Shown piece after piece: positions 50,499 to 59,433 of a stretch of 64,000 nt of DNA. How positions within the stretch are numbered: position 1 is the first letter of the stretch; every line of letters starts with the position of its first letter. The DNA comes from Enterobacteriaceae bacterium UBA7338 (GTDB taxonomy: Bacteria; Pseudomonadota; Gammaproteobacteria; Enterobacterales; Enterobacteriaceae). A program made the position numbers and the translations under genes. The DNA lies in the NCBI GenBank assembly GCA_002480085.1, contig DKPJ01000008.1:117078-181077 (forward strand), written 5' to 3'. A model generated the notes under the pieces. The model was not told where the DNA came from. It saw only the letters and a program-made list of their open reading frames with translations, and made no database searches.

Positions 50499-52913
50499 CT
50501 AACCGACAAACTGGCGGAACAGCGCTTTGCCCTTTAATAACCGAGTGCCCAGCCAGCCGCCGCAGATCGAGAGCAGCAGCGCCCCGCAGAGCGGTAGCGT
50601 GATCCACAGCCGCCAGTCAGGCTGCCACGGGAAATCAAATACCCGGGTCTGGAGCACCGCGAGCGCCGTCTCCGCGCCGATGGCCGCCACCAGCCCGGCG
50701 ACAAAGCCCAGCAGCGCAAACTCACACCACAGCGTCGTGCGCAGCAGGCGCTTGCCCGCTCCCAGCGTGCGGTAGACCACCAGCTCCTGATGCCGCTGGC
50801 GCATGCCAACCTGCACCTGGGCCAGCAGCAGCAGGATGCCGCAGAGGGTCACCAGCACTACCATCACCTCCAGCGCCCGGCTCACCTGCCCTAATATCTG
50901 GCCGACCTGCTTGAGGATCGCCCCAATATCCAGCAGGCTGACGGTAGGAAACTCCCGGTTAAGCTGGGTCAGCATGCCGTTGCCGCTCTCCCAGCGGAAG
51001 CTGGTCAGCCAGCTCTGGGGCTGGTTATCCAGCGCGCCGGTAGGGAAGATAAAGAAGAAGTTTGGCCGCAGGCTCTCCCAGTCCACCTTGCGCAGGCTGG
51101 TGACTTTGGCAGTGAAGTCCTGGGTATCGCCCATAAAGGTCACGCTGTCCCCGAGGTGGATATTGAGCCGATCCGCCAGCCCCTCCTCCATTGAGACCTC
51201 CCCCGCCTTCGGCGGCCAGCTGCCCGCGGTGAGCGGATTGTGATCCGGCTGGCTCGCCTGCCAGGTGAGGTTCAGCTCGCGATTCAGCGCCTCGTCCTTG
51301 TTCCCCTCGGTGGTCTGGCCGTTAATCTGCGTCAGACGGGCACGCACAATCGGGTAGAAGGATTCGGGAACGATCTGATGCTCGGCCAGAAACGCCTTCA
51401 GCGGCGTCACCTGCTCGGGGGCGATGTTGATCAGGAAGTAGTTGGGGCTTTCGGGCGGGAGCTGCTGCTGCCAGCGATCGAGCAGATCGCCGCGCAGTAC
51501 CAGCAGCATCGCCAGCAGCATGAACGACAGAGAAAACGCCGAGAGCTGGCTCAGGGTTGACCAGGGCTGGCGCAGCAGCCGGTTTACCGCCAGCCGCATC
51601 GCCAGCGACTTGAGGGTCAGCCGCTTGAGGACGTTAAGCAGCATCCAGCCGAGCAGCCCGCAGAGCAGCGCCAGCACCACCGCCCCCGCCAGTACCGCCC
51701 ACAGCAGCATGCTGCCGCCCATCAGCCAGGCCAAAAGTACCACCGCAACGGCGGCGACAATCGGCAGGTAGAGCTTCAGCGGCCAGACGTTAGCCACCGC
51801 ATCGCGGCGCAGGACGCGAATGGGTGCGGTCGCCAGCAGCAGACGATAGGGCCGCAGCCCCACCAGCAGGGAGATCACCAGCATCGCCCCCGTCGCCCAT
51901 AGCCACGGCCAGAGGCTGGCAGGCGGCAGCGCGGCGGGCAGCACCGGCTTGAGCAGGATCATCAGCACCTGCTCAAACAGCAGGCCGATAGCGCCCCCGG
52001 TGACGGTGGCGAGGGCCAGCACCAGCAGCCACTGACCGACAATCAGCTTTTGCAGCTGGGCACGCCCTGCCCCCAGCGTTTTCAGAATGGCGACCAGATC
52101 GTAGCGGCTGCGGCAGTAGTGGTTCATCGCTACCGCCACGGCGGCGATCGCCAGCAGCAGGGTCAGCAGGGCTGAGAGCAGCAAGAACTGCTGGGAGCGC
52201 TCAAGGGATTTCCCCAGCGCCCCTTCGTCCTGCTCGAGGCCATACCAGCGCTGCTCCGGCTTAAGCTGCGGCAGGAGCCACTTTTCGTAATCTTCGAGCT
52301 GCTGCGGCGTGCCGCCAAACTTGATGCGCCACATCACCCGGCTGCCGGGCTGTACCGCGTCGGTCGCCGCCACGTCGGCAAGGTTCATCATCAGGCGCGG
52401 AGCCATCTGGAAGGGGTTAAACCCGGCGTCCGGCTCCTGCACCACCTCCCCGGCAATGCGCAGCCGGGCGTCCCCGACGTCGATATAGTCGCCGGGCTTA
52501 AGGCTCAGCAGCGCCATCAGGCGCGGGGCAAGCAGCACCGTCCCCGCCTGCGGCTTGAGGCCCGGCGGATTGGTTTGCAGTTCGCCATACATAGGGTAGA
52601 TCGCGTCCACCGCCTTGACGTTAGCCAGCTGCGGCGTATCCCCGGCAAAGGTCATGGTGGCAAAGGTGAGCTGCTCGCCCACCTTCAGGCCTCGCTTGCG
52701 TGCCTCCTCCAGCCATGCCGATGGGATTTCGCGAGAGCTGCGCAGCGCCCGGTCGCCCGCCATAAAGTCGCGGCTCTGCTGGCTAAGGCCCTTCTCCATG
52801 CGATCGCTGATGTTGCCCAGCGCCAGCACGCAGGCCACCGCCAGGCTGAGGGCCAACCAGACGATCAGCAGCGACGGCGAACGCCATTCGCGCCAGAACC
52901 AGCGGGCAATCAT
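50499..52913 (-). CDS. ybbP: ABC transporter permease YbbP (FtsX/MacB-like)
   Basis: 804 residues, same as E. coli YbbP. Two FtsX-type membrane modules: one N-terminal helix, a large periplasmic domain (about 45-230), three helices at about 240-345, two more at 385-435, then a second periplasmic domain (about 490-660) and three final helices. SLVGLRPYRLLLATAPIRVLRRDAVANV is the coupling region. With YbbA it forms a predicted lipid- or lipoprotein-handling exporter of the inner membrane. Its start overlaps the ybbA stop (ATGA). Confidence 0.94.
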   Translation of the reverse strand: MIARWFWREWRSPSLLIVWLALSLAVACVLALGNISDRMEKGLSQQSRDFMAGDRALRSSREIPSAWLEEARKRGLKVGEQLTFATMTFAGDTPQLANVKAVDAIYPMYGELQTNPPGLKPQAGTVLLAPRLMALLSLKPGDYIDVGDARLRIAGEVVQEPDAGFNPFQMAPRLMMNLADVAATDAVQPGSRVMWRIKFGGTPQQLEDYEKWLLPQLKPEQRWYGLEQDEGALGKSLERSQQFLLLSALLTLLLAIAAVAVAMNHYCRSRYDLVAILKTLGAGRAQLQKLIVGQWLLVLALATVTGGAIGLLFEQVLMILLKPVLPAALPPASLWPWLWATGAMLVISLLVGLRPYRLLLATAPIRVLRRDAVANVWPLKLYLPIVAAVAVVLLAWLMGGSMLLWAVLAGAVVLALLCGLLGWMLLNVLKRLTLKSLAMRLAVNRLLRQPWSTLSQLSAFSLSFMLLAMLLVLRGDLLDRWQQQLPPESPNYFLINIAPEQVTPLKAFLAEHQIVPESFYPIVRARLTQINGQTTEGNKDEALNRELNLTWQASQPDHNPLTAGSWPPKAGEVSMEEGLADRLNIHLGDSVTFMGDTQDFTAKVTSLRKVDWESLRPNFFFIFPTGALDNQPQSWLTSFRWESGNGMLTQLNREFPTVSLLDIGAILKQVGQILGQVSRALEVMVVLVTLCGILLLLAQVQVGMRQRHQELVVYRTLGAGKRLLRTTLWCEFALLGFVAGLVAAIGAETALAVLQTRVFDFPWQPDWRLWITLPLCGALLLSICGGWLGTRLLKGKALFRQFVG

Positions 52914-53596
52914 GCTTCCTCCCGCAGTTCGCCGTTAACCAGCCGCAGGCGACGATCGCAGCGGGCCGCCAGCTGCGGATCGTGGGTAACCAGAATCAGC
53001 GTGGTGCCGTACTGCTGGTTCATGGAGAAGAGCAGATCGGCGATCTTATCTCCGGTCTGCCGGTCGAGATTGCCGGTCGGCTCGTCGGCAAAGAGCACGC
53101 CGGGGCGACCGTTGAAGGCGCGGGCCAGCGCCACGCGCTGCTGCTCGCCACCGGAGAGCTGGGCAGGAAGGTGATCCAGCCGCTTGCCCAGGCCGAGATC
53201 GGTCAGCAGCGTTTTGGCGTTCTCCCGACTCTGACGACCGTTCTCACCGCGCAGCAGGGCCGGTAGCTCGACGTTCTCCAGCGCGTTAAGGGTGGGGATC
53301 AGCATAAAGGACTGGAAGACAAAGCCGACGTTCTGCGCCCGCAGCGCCGCCCGCGCCTCCTCATCCATGGTATGCAGAGGCTGGCCCAGCAGGTTAACCT
53401 CCCCGCTGCTGCCGTCATCAAGCCCGGCAAGGATCGCCAGCAGGGTTGACTTGCCGGAACCCGATTCGCCAATCAGGGCAATTGTCTGCGCCGGTTTGAC
53501 AACCAGCTCAACTCCGGTAAGGATGGAAAGCTCATGTTCCCCCTGACCGACGGACTTCTTAAGATGATGAACTTCAACAATGTTTTCCGCTGGCAT
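52910..53596 (-). CDS. ybbA: ABC transporter ATPase YbbA
   Basis: 228 residues, LolD-like. Walker A GESGSGKST, Q-loop VFQSFMLIPTLNALEN, signature LSGGEQQR, Walker B LFADEPTGNLD, switch His in VTHDPQLA. Divergent from tesA, the two 5' ends overlapping by 33 bases, exactly as in E. coli. Partners YbbP. Confidence 0.96.
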   Translation of the reverse strand: MPAENIVEVHHLKKSVGQGEHELSILTGVELVVKPAQTIALIGESGSGKSTLLAILAGLDDGSSGEVNLLGQPLHTMDEEARAALRAQNVGFVFQSFMLIPTLNALENVELPALLRGENGRQSRENAKTLLTDLGLGKRLDHLPAQLSGGEQQRVALARAFNGRPGVLFADEPTGNLDRQTGDKIADLLFSMNQQYGTTLILVTHDPQLAARCDRRLRLVNGELREEA

Positions 53597-54190
53597 TTGC
53601 CCTTCCTGTTTATGCTTCTGTTTACCTTCCGTGCCGCAGCCGCTGACACGCTGTTGGTTCTCGGTGACAGCCTGAGCGCCGGGTACCGCATGGCAGCCAG
53701 CTCGGCCTGGCCTGCGCTGCTGAATAATAAATGGCAGCAGACGCCGCCGGTGGTTAATGCCAGTATAAGCGGCGATACCTCACAGCAGGGGCTTTCCCGT
53801 CTGCCCGCGCTGCTGAAGCAGCACCAGCCGCGCTGGGTGCTGGTGGAGCTGGGAGGCAACGACGGCCTGCGGGGCTTCGCGCCGCAGCAGACCGAGCAGA
53901 CCCTGCGTAAAATTTTGCAGACCATTAAGGACGCTAACGCGCAGCCGCTGCTAATGCAGATCCGCCTGCCCGCCAACTATGGCCGTCGCTATACGGAGAC
54001 CTTTAGCGCCATCTACCCGGCGCTGGCGAAAGAGTTTGACGTACCGCTGCTCCCCTTCTTTATGGAGGAGGTCTACCTCAAGCCGCAGTGGATGCAGGAG
54101 GATGGCATTCACCCCAATCTGGATGCCCAGCCGTTTATCGCCGACTGGATGGCCACGCGCCTCGCACCTTTAGTTAACCATGATAGTTAA
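53564..54190 (+). CDS. tesA: Multifunctional acyl-CoA thioesterase I / protease I / lysophospholipase L1
   Basis: 208 residues from the ATG at 53564 (MMNFNN, the E. coli start). Signal peptide ends at AAA (about 26). SGNH hydrolase blocks: GDSLSAGYRM (catalytic Ser), SGDTSQQG, GGNDGLRG and DGIHPN (Asp and His). It is periplasmic and hydrolyses acyl thioesters and lysophospholipids. Starts within the 5' end of ybbA on the other strand. Confidence 0.97.
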   Translation: MMNFNNVFRWHLPFLFMLLFTFRAAAADTLLVLGDSLSAGYRMAASSAWPALLNNKWQQTPPVVNASISGDTSQQGLSRLPALLKQHQPRWVLVELGGNDGLRGFAPQQTEQTLRKILQTIKDANAQPLLMQIRLPANYGRRYTETFSAIYPALAKEFDVPLLPFFMEEVYLKPQWMQEDGIHPNLDAQPFIADWMATRLAPLVNHDS

Positions 54191-54231
54191 CCATGACTCA
54201 TAAATAATCGGGGATGCCTGGGGGTAAAGTT

Positions 54232-55002
54232 ATGCAAAAATCGGTCTTAATAACAGGGTGTTCCAGCGGAATCGGTCTGGAAGCGGCGGTAGAGCTAAAG
54301 CGCCAGGGGTTTCACATCCTCGCCGCCTGCCGCAAGCCTGATGATGTCTCACGTATGAACGGGATGGGCTTTACCGGCATCCTGCTGGATCTCGACTCCC
54401 CGGAGAGCGTCGATCGCGCCGCCGATGAGATTATCGCGCGCACCGGCAACCGCCTGTACGGCATCTTTAACAATGCGGGCTACGGCGTCTACGGCCCGCT
54501 GGCCACCATCAGCCGCGAGCAGATGGAGCAGCAGTTCTCCGCCAACTTCTTTGGCGCACATCAGCTGACCATGCGCCTGCTGCCCGCAATGCTCCCCTAC
54601 GGTGAAGGGCGGATTGTGATGACCTCCTCGGTGATGGGGCTGATCTCCACGGCGGGACGCGGAGCCTATGCGGCGAGTAAATATGCCCTTGAGGCGTGGT
54701 CGGACGCCCTGCGCATGGAGCTGCGCCACAGCGGCATTCAGGTGAGCCTGATCGAGCCTGGCCCTATCCGCACGCGCTTTACTAAAAACGTCAACCAGAC
54801 CCAGCAGGATAACCCGGTGGAAAATCCTGGCATTGCCGCACGGTTTACCCTCGGCCCGGAGGCGGTAGTGGCGAAAGTGCGCCATGCTTTTGAGAGCAAG
54901 CGTCCGAAGCTGCGCTATCCGGTGACGCTGGTGACCCACGCCGTCTGCTGGTTAAAACGTCTTCTGCCGGGACGGGCGATGGATAAAATTTTGCGCGGGT
55001 GA
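54232..55002 (+). CDS. ybbO: Short-chain dehydrogenase YbbO
   Basis: 256 residues from ATG 54232, with GGGGG seven bases upstream; an in-frame ATG at 54214 is possible. Classical SDR: TGCSSGIG cofactor loop, NNAGYGVYG, catalytic Ser in MTSSVMG, and YAASK. In E. coli YbbO is an NADP-dependent aldehyde reductase. It follows tesA, conserved synteny. Confidence 0.95.
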   Translation: MQKSVLITGCSSGIGLEAAVELKRQGFHILAACRKPDDVSRMNGMGFTGILLDLDSPESVDRAADEIIARTGNRLYGIFNNAGYGVYGPLATISREQMEQQFSANFFGAHQLTMRLLPAMLPYGEGRIVMTSSVMGLISTAGRGAYAASKYALEAWSDALRMELRHSGIQVSLIEPGPIRTRFTKNVNQTQQDNPVENPGIAARFTLGPEAVVAKVRHAFESKRPKLRYPVTLVTHAVCWLKRLLPGRAMDKILRG

Positions 55003-55061
55003 GTTGAAAGCTGCACGCCCGGACCCCATGTAAAGATAAACGTGAAAACAGAGAATTAGCT

Positions 55062-55916
55062 ATGTCCGTACAGAATATTGTCACTATTACCGAAGCGAAC
55101 CTCCAACAGACGCTGGAGCAGTCGGTCGCCACGCCGGTGCTCTTCTACTTCTGGTCCGAACGCAGCCAGCACTGCCAGCAGCTGACCCCGGTGCTGGAGT
55201 CGCTGGCCGCGCAGTATAGCGGGCAGTTTATTCTGGCGAAGGTGGACTGCGACGCCGAGCAGATGGTGGCCTCGCAGTTTGGCCTGCGGGCGATCCCAAC
55301 CGTTTATCTGTTCCAGAACGGCCAGCCGGTAGACGGCTTCCAGGGGCCGCAGCCGGAAGAGGCGATCCGCGCCCTGCTGGAAAAAGTGCTGCCTCGTGAA
55401 GAGGAGCTGAAAGCCCAGCAGGCGATGGCCCTGGTTCAGGAGGGCAACTATGCCGAGGCGCTGCCGCTGGCAAAAGAGGCCTGGCAACTGTCGAATCAGA
55501 ACGGCGAGTTTGGTCTGCTGCTGGCAGAGACGCTGATCGTCCTTAACCGCGCCGACGAAGCCGAAGCGGTGCTGAAAACCATTCCGCTACAGGATCAGGA
55601 TACCCGCTACCAGGGCCTGGTGGCGCAGATCGAGCTGCTGAAAAAGGCCGCCGATACTCCGGAGATCCAGCTGCTGCAACAGCAGGTTGCGCAGTCGCCG
55701 GAGAACGCCGAGCTGGCGACGCAGCTGGCGTTGCAGCTGCACCAGGTTGGGCGCAACGAAGAGGCGCTGGAGCTGCTGTTTAGCCACCTGCGTAAGGATC
55801 TCGCCGCGGCTAACGGTGAGGCGCGCAAGATGCTGCAGGAGATCCTCGCCGCGCTGGGGACCGGTGACGCGCTGGCCTCATCCTATCGCCGCAAACTCTA
55901 TTCACTGCTTTATTGA
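55062..55916 (+). CDS. cnoX: Thioredoxin-like chaperedoxin CnoX (YbbN)
   Basis: 284 residues. Trx-fold domain (about 1-110) in which the usual CGPC is replaced by SQHC (WSERSQHCQQL). Four TPR-like helical repeats follow to the end. In E. coli it protects substrates from oxidation and aggregation after bleach stress and hands them to GroEL or DnaK. Length equals the E. coli protein. Confidence 0.95.
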   Translation: MSVQNIVTITEANLQQTLEQSVATPVLFYFWSERSQHCQQLTPVLESLAAQYSGQFILAKVDCDAEQMVASQFGLRAIPTVYLFQNGQPVDGFQGPQPEEAIRALLEKVLPREEELKAQQAMALVQEGNYAEALPLAKEAWQLSNQNGEFGLLLAETLIVLNRADEAEAVLKTIPLQDQDTRYQGLVAQIELLKKAADTPEIQLLQQQVAQSPENAELATQLALQLHQVGRNEEALELLFSHLRKDLAAANGEARKMLQEILAALGTGDALASSYRRKLYSLLY

Positions 55917-55947
55917 TTAACCGCTATCGCGGCAGGGAGGGTGTACA

Positions 55948-56865
55948 ATGCTTATCGTCATCCCGGTACTTATCTTCGTCGCGCTGGTGATCGTCGGCGC
56001 GGGCGTGAAGATTGTGCCGCAGGGCTACCAGTGGACCGTCGAACGCTTCGGGCGCTACACCAAATCGTTACAGCCAGGCCTGAGCCTGGTTGTGCCGTTT
56101 ATGGACAGGATTGGCCGCAAAATCAACATGATGGAGCAGGTACTGGATATCCCCTCCCAGGAGGTGATCTCCAAGGATAACGCCAACGTCACCATTGATG
56201 CGGTGTGCTTTATCCAGGTGATCGATGCCCCAAAAGCGGCCTACGAGGTGAGCAACCTTGAACTGGCGATCATCAACCTGACGATGACCAACATCCGTAC
56301 CGTTTTAGGCTCGATGGAGCTGGACGAGATGCTCTCCCAGCGCGATAACATCAATACCCGTCTGCTGCATATCGTTGATGAGGCGACCAATCCCTGGGGC
56401 ATCAAGGTGACGCGCATTGAGATCCGCGACGTGCGCCCGCCCGCCGAGCTTATCGCCTCCATGAACGCCCAGATGAAGGCCGAGCGAACCAAACGCGCCT
56501 ATATTCTGGAAGCGGAGGGGATCCGCCAGGCGCAGATCGTCAAAGCCGAGGGGGAGAAGCAGTCGAAGATCCTCAAGGCCGAGGGCGAGCGGCAGTCGGC
56601 GTTTTTACAGGCCGAAGCCCGGGAGCGTTCAGCCGAGGCGGAGGCCCGCGCCACCCAGATGGTCTCCGAGGCGATTGCCGCCGGGGATATTCAGGCGGTG
56701 AACTACTTCGTGGCGCAAAAATACACCGAGGCGCTACAGCACATTGGCTCCTCGACCAACAGCAAGGTGGTGCTGATGCCGCTGGAGGCCAGCAGCCTGA
56801 TGGGCTCTATCGCCGGCATCGCCGAGCTGGTGAAAGAGAGCGCCAGCGAACGGAAAGGCCTATGA
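55948..56865 (+). CDS. qmcA: SPFH-domain membrane protease adaptor QmcA
   Basis: 305 residues. N-terminal helix (3-20), then an SPFH/band-7 domain (VPQGYQWTVERFGRYTKSLQPGLSLVVPFMD) and a long Ala/Glu-rich coiled coil (about 175-245). It is an HflKC/stomatin relative anchored in the inner membrane. Its stop overlaps ybbJ (ATGA), the NfeD-type partner found beside SPFH genes. Confidence 0.95.
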   Translation: MLIVIPVLIFVALVIVGAGVKIVPQGYQWTVERFGRYTKSLQPGLSLVVPFMDRIGRKINMMEQVLDIPSQEVISKDNANVTIDAVCFIQVIDAPKAAYEVSNLELAIINLTMTNIRTVLGSMELDEMLSQRDNINTRLLHIVDEATNPWGIKVTRIEIRDVRPPAELIASMNAQMKAERTKRAYILEAEGIRQAQIVKAEGEKQSKILKAEGERQSAFLQAEARERSAEAEARATQMVSEAIAAGDIQAVNYFVAQKYTEALQHIGSSTNSKVVLMPLEASSLMGSIAGIAELVKESASERKGL

Positions 56866-57314
56866 TCGACTCCCTGCTCCAGCACCCGCACCTCTTCTGG
56901 CTCAGCCTTGGCGGCCTGCTGCTGGCAGCCGAGATGCTGGGCGGTAACGGCTATCTGCTGTGGAGCGGCGTGGCGGCGGTGGTGACCGGCCTGCTGGTCT
57001 GGCTGCTGCCGTTTGGCTGGGAGTGGCAGGGGGCGCTGTTTGCCCTGCTCACCCTGCTGGCGGCGTGGCTGTGGTGGCGCTGGCTGGCCCGTCGCGTGCG
57101 CGAGCAGAAGCCCGCCGACGCCGCGCTTAACCAGCGTGGCATTCAGCTGGTGGGCAGACACTTTACCCTTGATACCGCTCTGATCAACGGCCGCGGCCAT
57201 ATGCGCGTCGGCGACAGCACCTGGCCGGTGAGCGCCGATGACGATCTGCCCGCAGGGACGCCAGTAGAGGTGGTGGCGGTTGAAGGCATTACCCTGCGTA
57301 TTAAAGCGCGCTAG
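56862..57314 (+). CDS. ybbJ: NfeD-like membrane protein YbbJ
   Basis: 150 residues: three hydrophobic segments (about 8-80), then an OB-fold domain (RGIQLVGRHFTLDTALINGRGHMRVGDSTWPV). The short NfeD form acts with SPFH proteins. Convergent with cueR, the two stop codons overlapping by four bases. The E. coli ybbL-ybbM pair (fetAB) is absent between here and cnoX. Confidence 0.94.
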   Translation: MIDSLLQHPHLFWLSLGGLLLAAEMLGGNGYLLWSGVAAVVTGLLVWLLPFGWEWQGALFALLTLLAAWLWWRWLARRVREQKPADAALNQRGIQLVGRHFTLDTALINGRGHMRVGDSTWPVSADDDLPAGTPVEVVAVEGITLRIKAR

Positions 57315-57727
57315 CTCTCTTTAGCCGCATGGCGATGGCAGCAGCCGGAGAGATTATCGATAATCGGACAGTCGGCACCGTCATCGCCTGGACAGGCGTT
57401 CGCCAGATTTAGCAGCTGATCGCGCATCGCCTGTAGTTCGACGATATGGCGCTCGATCTCCGCGACCTTTTGCAGGGTGTAGGCCTTCACGTCGGCGCTG
57501 TGGCGGGCCGGATCGTTAAACAGGGTGACCAGCTCGCCGCACTCCTCCAGATTAAACCCCACCTGTCGCGCCTGGCGCAGCAGGGTCAGCTCATCCAGAT
57601 GCTGCTGCGTGTAGCTGCGATAGCCGTTCTCGCTGCGCAGCGGCGGCGTCACCAGCCCCTTCTCCTCATAGAAGCGGATCGCCTTGCTGGTTAAGCCTGT
57701 CTTTTTTGCTACGTCGCTAATATTCAT
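57311..57727 (-). CDS. cueR: Copper-responsive regulator CueR
   Basis: 138 residues, MerR family. HTH: NISDVAKKTGLTSKAIRFYEEKGL, dimer coiled coil about 80-108, and a metal loop NACPGDDGADCPI with the two Cys that bind Cu(I). The C-terminal tail is CCHRH. Binding untwists the long-spacer promoters of copA and cueO. It is divergent from the inserted muramidase operon, and a CueR site lies only eight bases upstream of its start codon. Confidence 0.95.
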   Translation of the reverse strand: MNISDVAKKTGLTSKAIRFYEEKGLVTPPLRSENGYRSYTQQHLDELTLLRQARQVGFNLEECGELVTLFNDPARHSADVKAYTLQKVAEIERHIVELQAMRDQLLNLANACPGDDGADCPIIDNLSGCCHRHAAKES

Positions 57728-57734
57728 GGTTCCC

Positions 57735-57767
57735 CCTTGACCTTCCCCTTAATGGAAGGTTTAAGTT
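57735..57767 (+). promoter_or_regulatory. CueR-dependent promoter, copy 1 (faces muramidase operon)
   Basis: TTGACC (-35, 57737-57742), a 19-bp spacer holding the dyad CCTTCC-N7-GGAAGG (57741-57759), and -10 TAAGTT (57762-57767). This is the copA-type CueR promoter. A 31-bp stretch (57735-57765) is identical to the one in front of copA. Read rightwards it leads into the muramidase-like gene 270 bases downstream. Confidence 0.82.
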
Positions 57768-58037
57768 CCTCCACGCTATTCACTATTCAATCAAACGTCA
57801 ACCTCTTTTGAGGTGTCCGAAAAATGTATCCATATCTAATACACATACCGCCACCTTGACCTAAGTCAAATTACATACCTAAACAGCGGCATAGCATGTT
57901 TATTCCCGCTCTCCAAAAAAGAGTGTTTTTTTCTTTCGCCAACCAGCATCTATCGGCAGGCGGAGTTATTAAACGAAGCTGTAAAAACTAAGGATTATTT
58001 CACGCGTCGTTGTGTGAAACGCTTAAGGGCTAATACA
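57768..58037. other. AT-rich leader between CueR promoter copy 1 and the muramidase gene
   Basis: 270 bp, AT-rich, no open frame of note. If transcription begins at copy 1, this is an untranslated leader of about 260 bases; a second promoter inside it cannot be excluded. AAGGG lies ten bases before the ATG at 58038. Confidence 0.5.
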
Positions 58038-58955
58038 ATGTCTTACCATCCACCACGTATTTTCAGACCTACAGGCTCAATTGGCATTTTTGGTATCAAT
58101 ATGCCGGGAGAAGTGAAAACGCTACAGCAAATGATGATTAATGCAGGTTATAACCATATATATGGAAATCATCTTCGCGCCACCGGACGCTGCGATCCAG
58201 AAACCAACTCGGCGATTATCTGGTATCAGCGCTTGTTGAATATGTCACCTTCTGGTTTGGTTCATCCGCAACAAACCTGGTTTTTCTCCATGTTCAGCAA
58301 GGCGATGTCCCCACACTGGCGACCCCGCGATACCGGCCCACTGCATGTTCGTATGGGGCAGATTACATTCGACGCTGAAGGTGTAGATTATCTTACTGCC
58401 GTTGAACCCTTCAGACAGCCGGAAAATATGCCGCATTTCTCAAGAGTTTTATATTGGCCGGGTAAAAATTCAGGTGTTACTCTTGGGCGTGGGTATGATA
58501 TGAAAAAACGTAGCCCAGGGCAGATCCTGACTGAACTAAGACAGGCTGGTATAGAGGAATATAAAGCAGTGATTTGTTCAAAAGCCAGTGGTCTGGTGGA
58601 AAGAAGGGCAGCAACATCCTTTGTCAAAGCTTATGGACCATTAGTCGGGGAGATTACCCATCTTCAGCAAGTTAGATTGTTTGAAATTGCCTATAGAGAA
58701 AAATTTGAATTTGCCAAAGGTGTCTACTCTCGTCAATCAAAAAGTGTTGTCAACCCAATGCCTTGGAGTACACTAGACTCAAGAATAAAAGAGGTTTTTG
58801 TTGACACTATTTATCAAGGCAATAAAAGCGCTCCTAAAATGGTTCAGATAATGGCTAAAGACGGAAGCAGGTCTGATATTATAGAATACCTCAACAACGA
58901 CCCTTATCATGGTAAAAACGAAAGAGATAATGCAAGGAGATCATATCTGCGATGA
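58038..58955 (+). CDS. Peptidoglycan-binding / pesticin-like muramidase, second copy
   Basis: 305 residues from ATG 58038, aligned to the paralogue at 6729-7637; a GTG at 58014 adds eight unconserved residues. No signal peptide. PG_binding_1-like domain about 20-75 (VKTLQQMMINAGYNHI, DPETNSAIIWYQRLLN). Pesticin/T4-lysozyme-like domain about 105-290: candidate catalytic Glu in DAEGVDYL, and SGVTLGRGYDM with the strand Thr and Asp. About two thirds identical to its paralogue in the first 180 residues, diverging at the C-terminus. Overlaps the first DUF1311 gene by four bases. Putative antibacterial effector. Confidence 0.76.
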   Translation: MSYHPPRIFRPTGSIGIFGINMPGEVKTLQQMMINAGYNHIYGNHLRATGRCDPETNSAIIWYQRLLNMSPSGLVHPQQTWFFSMFSKAMSPHWRPRDTGPLHVRMGQITFDAEGVDYLTAVEPFRQPENMPHFSRVLYWPGKNSGVTLGRGYDMKKRSPGQILTELRQAGIEEYKAVICSKASGLVERRAATSFVKAYGPLVGEITHLQQVRLFEIAYREKFEFAKGVYSRQSKSVVNPMPWSTLDSRIKEVFVDTIYQGNKSAPKMVQIMAKDGSRSDIIEYLNNDPYHGKNERDNARRSYLR

Positions 58956-59419
58956 AAAAATATAAAGTCATAATATTATCCATGCTGGTTGTTGCCATCT
59001 CGTCAGCATGTTGGGAGGCATTGGCCAAAGATATTTCTCATAACGATTTACTATCCAACCAGGGCGTGGAGAAATGCGCAGCCAAACCAGATGAAGAGAG
59101 CTATGACTGCTCTGATAAATTGATAAAAAACTCAGATGACAATTTAAAGGACAGCTTTAGAAAGAAGCTTAAACAAATTGAATCAGCAAATTATTCGCAA
59201 TGGTGGATGGGTAGTGAAGAACAGCGAAAAACTATGAGCGCAAACTTCGCTAACAGCCAGAAAGCATGGGAGCAGTACAAATTAACCTATTGCAAGACAG
59301 CGGCGGCACCCTATGAAAACACACATGGATACGGTGATACATTATCAAGCTGCTTTATAAATATGAACAAAAAAAGGATCGCTGAGATAAATATCATCTC
59401 TGTTGATTCATCCAGGTGA
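58952..59419 (+). CDS. Exported LprI-like (DUF1311) protein, candidate immunity 1
   Basis: 155 residues. Leader YKVIILSMLVVAISSACWEALA fits Sec export with cleavage near ALA. The mature protein has four regularly spaced Cys (EKCAA, YDCSD, LTYCKT, LSSCFI) and the block YSQWWMGSEEQRKTMSANFANSQKAWEQY of LprI lysozyme-inhibitor-like DUF1311 proteins. ATGA overlap with the muramidase means coupled translation. LprI of Mycobacterium inhibits lysozyme, so blocking the partner muramidase in the periplasm is a natural reading (inference). Confidence 0.78.
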   Translation: MKKYKVIILSMLVVAISSACWEALAKDISHNDLLSNQGVEKCAAKPDEESYDCSDKLIKNSDDNLKDSFRKKLKQIESANYSQWWMGSEEQRKTMSANFANSQKAWEQYKLTYCKTAAAPYENTHGYGDTLSSCFINMNKKRIAEINIISVDSSR

Positions 59420-59433
59420 AACAGAGGCACATA

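Noticed and set aside
57311..58037. CRISPR-like interpretation of the 31-bp repeat pair around the copper island
   Set aside because: Only two copies, 2.1 kb apart, each a functional CueR promoter; no spacer array or cas genes.
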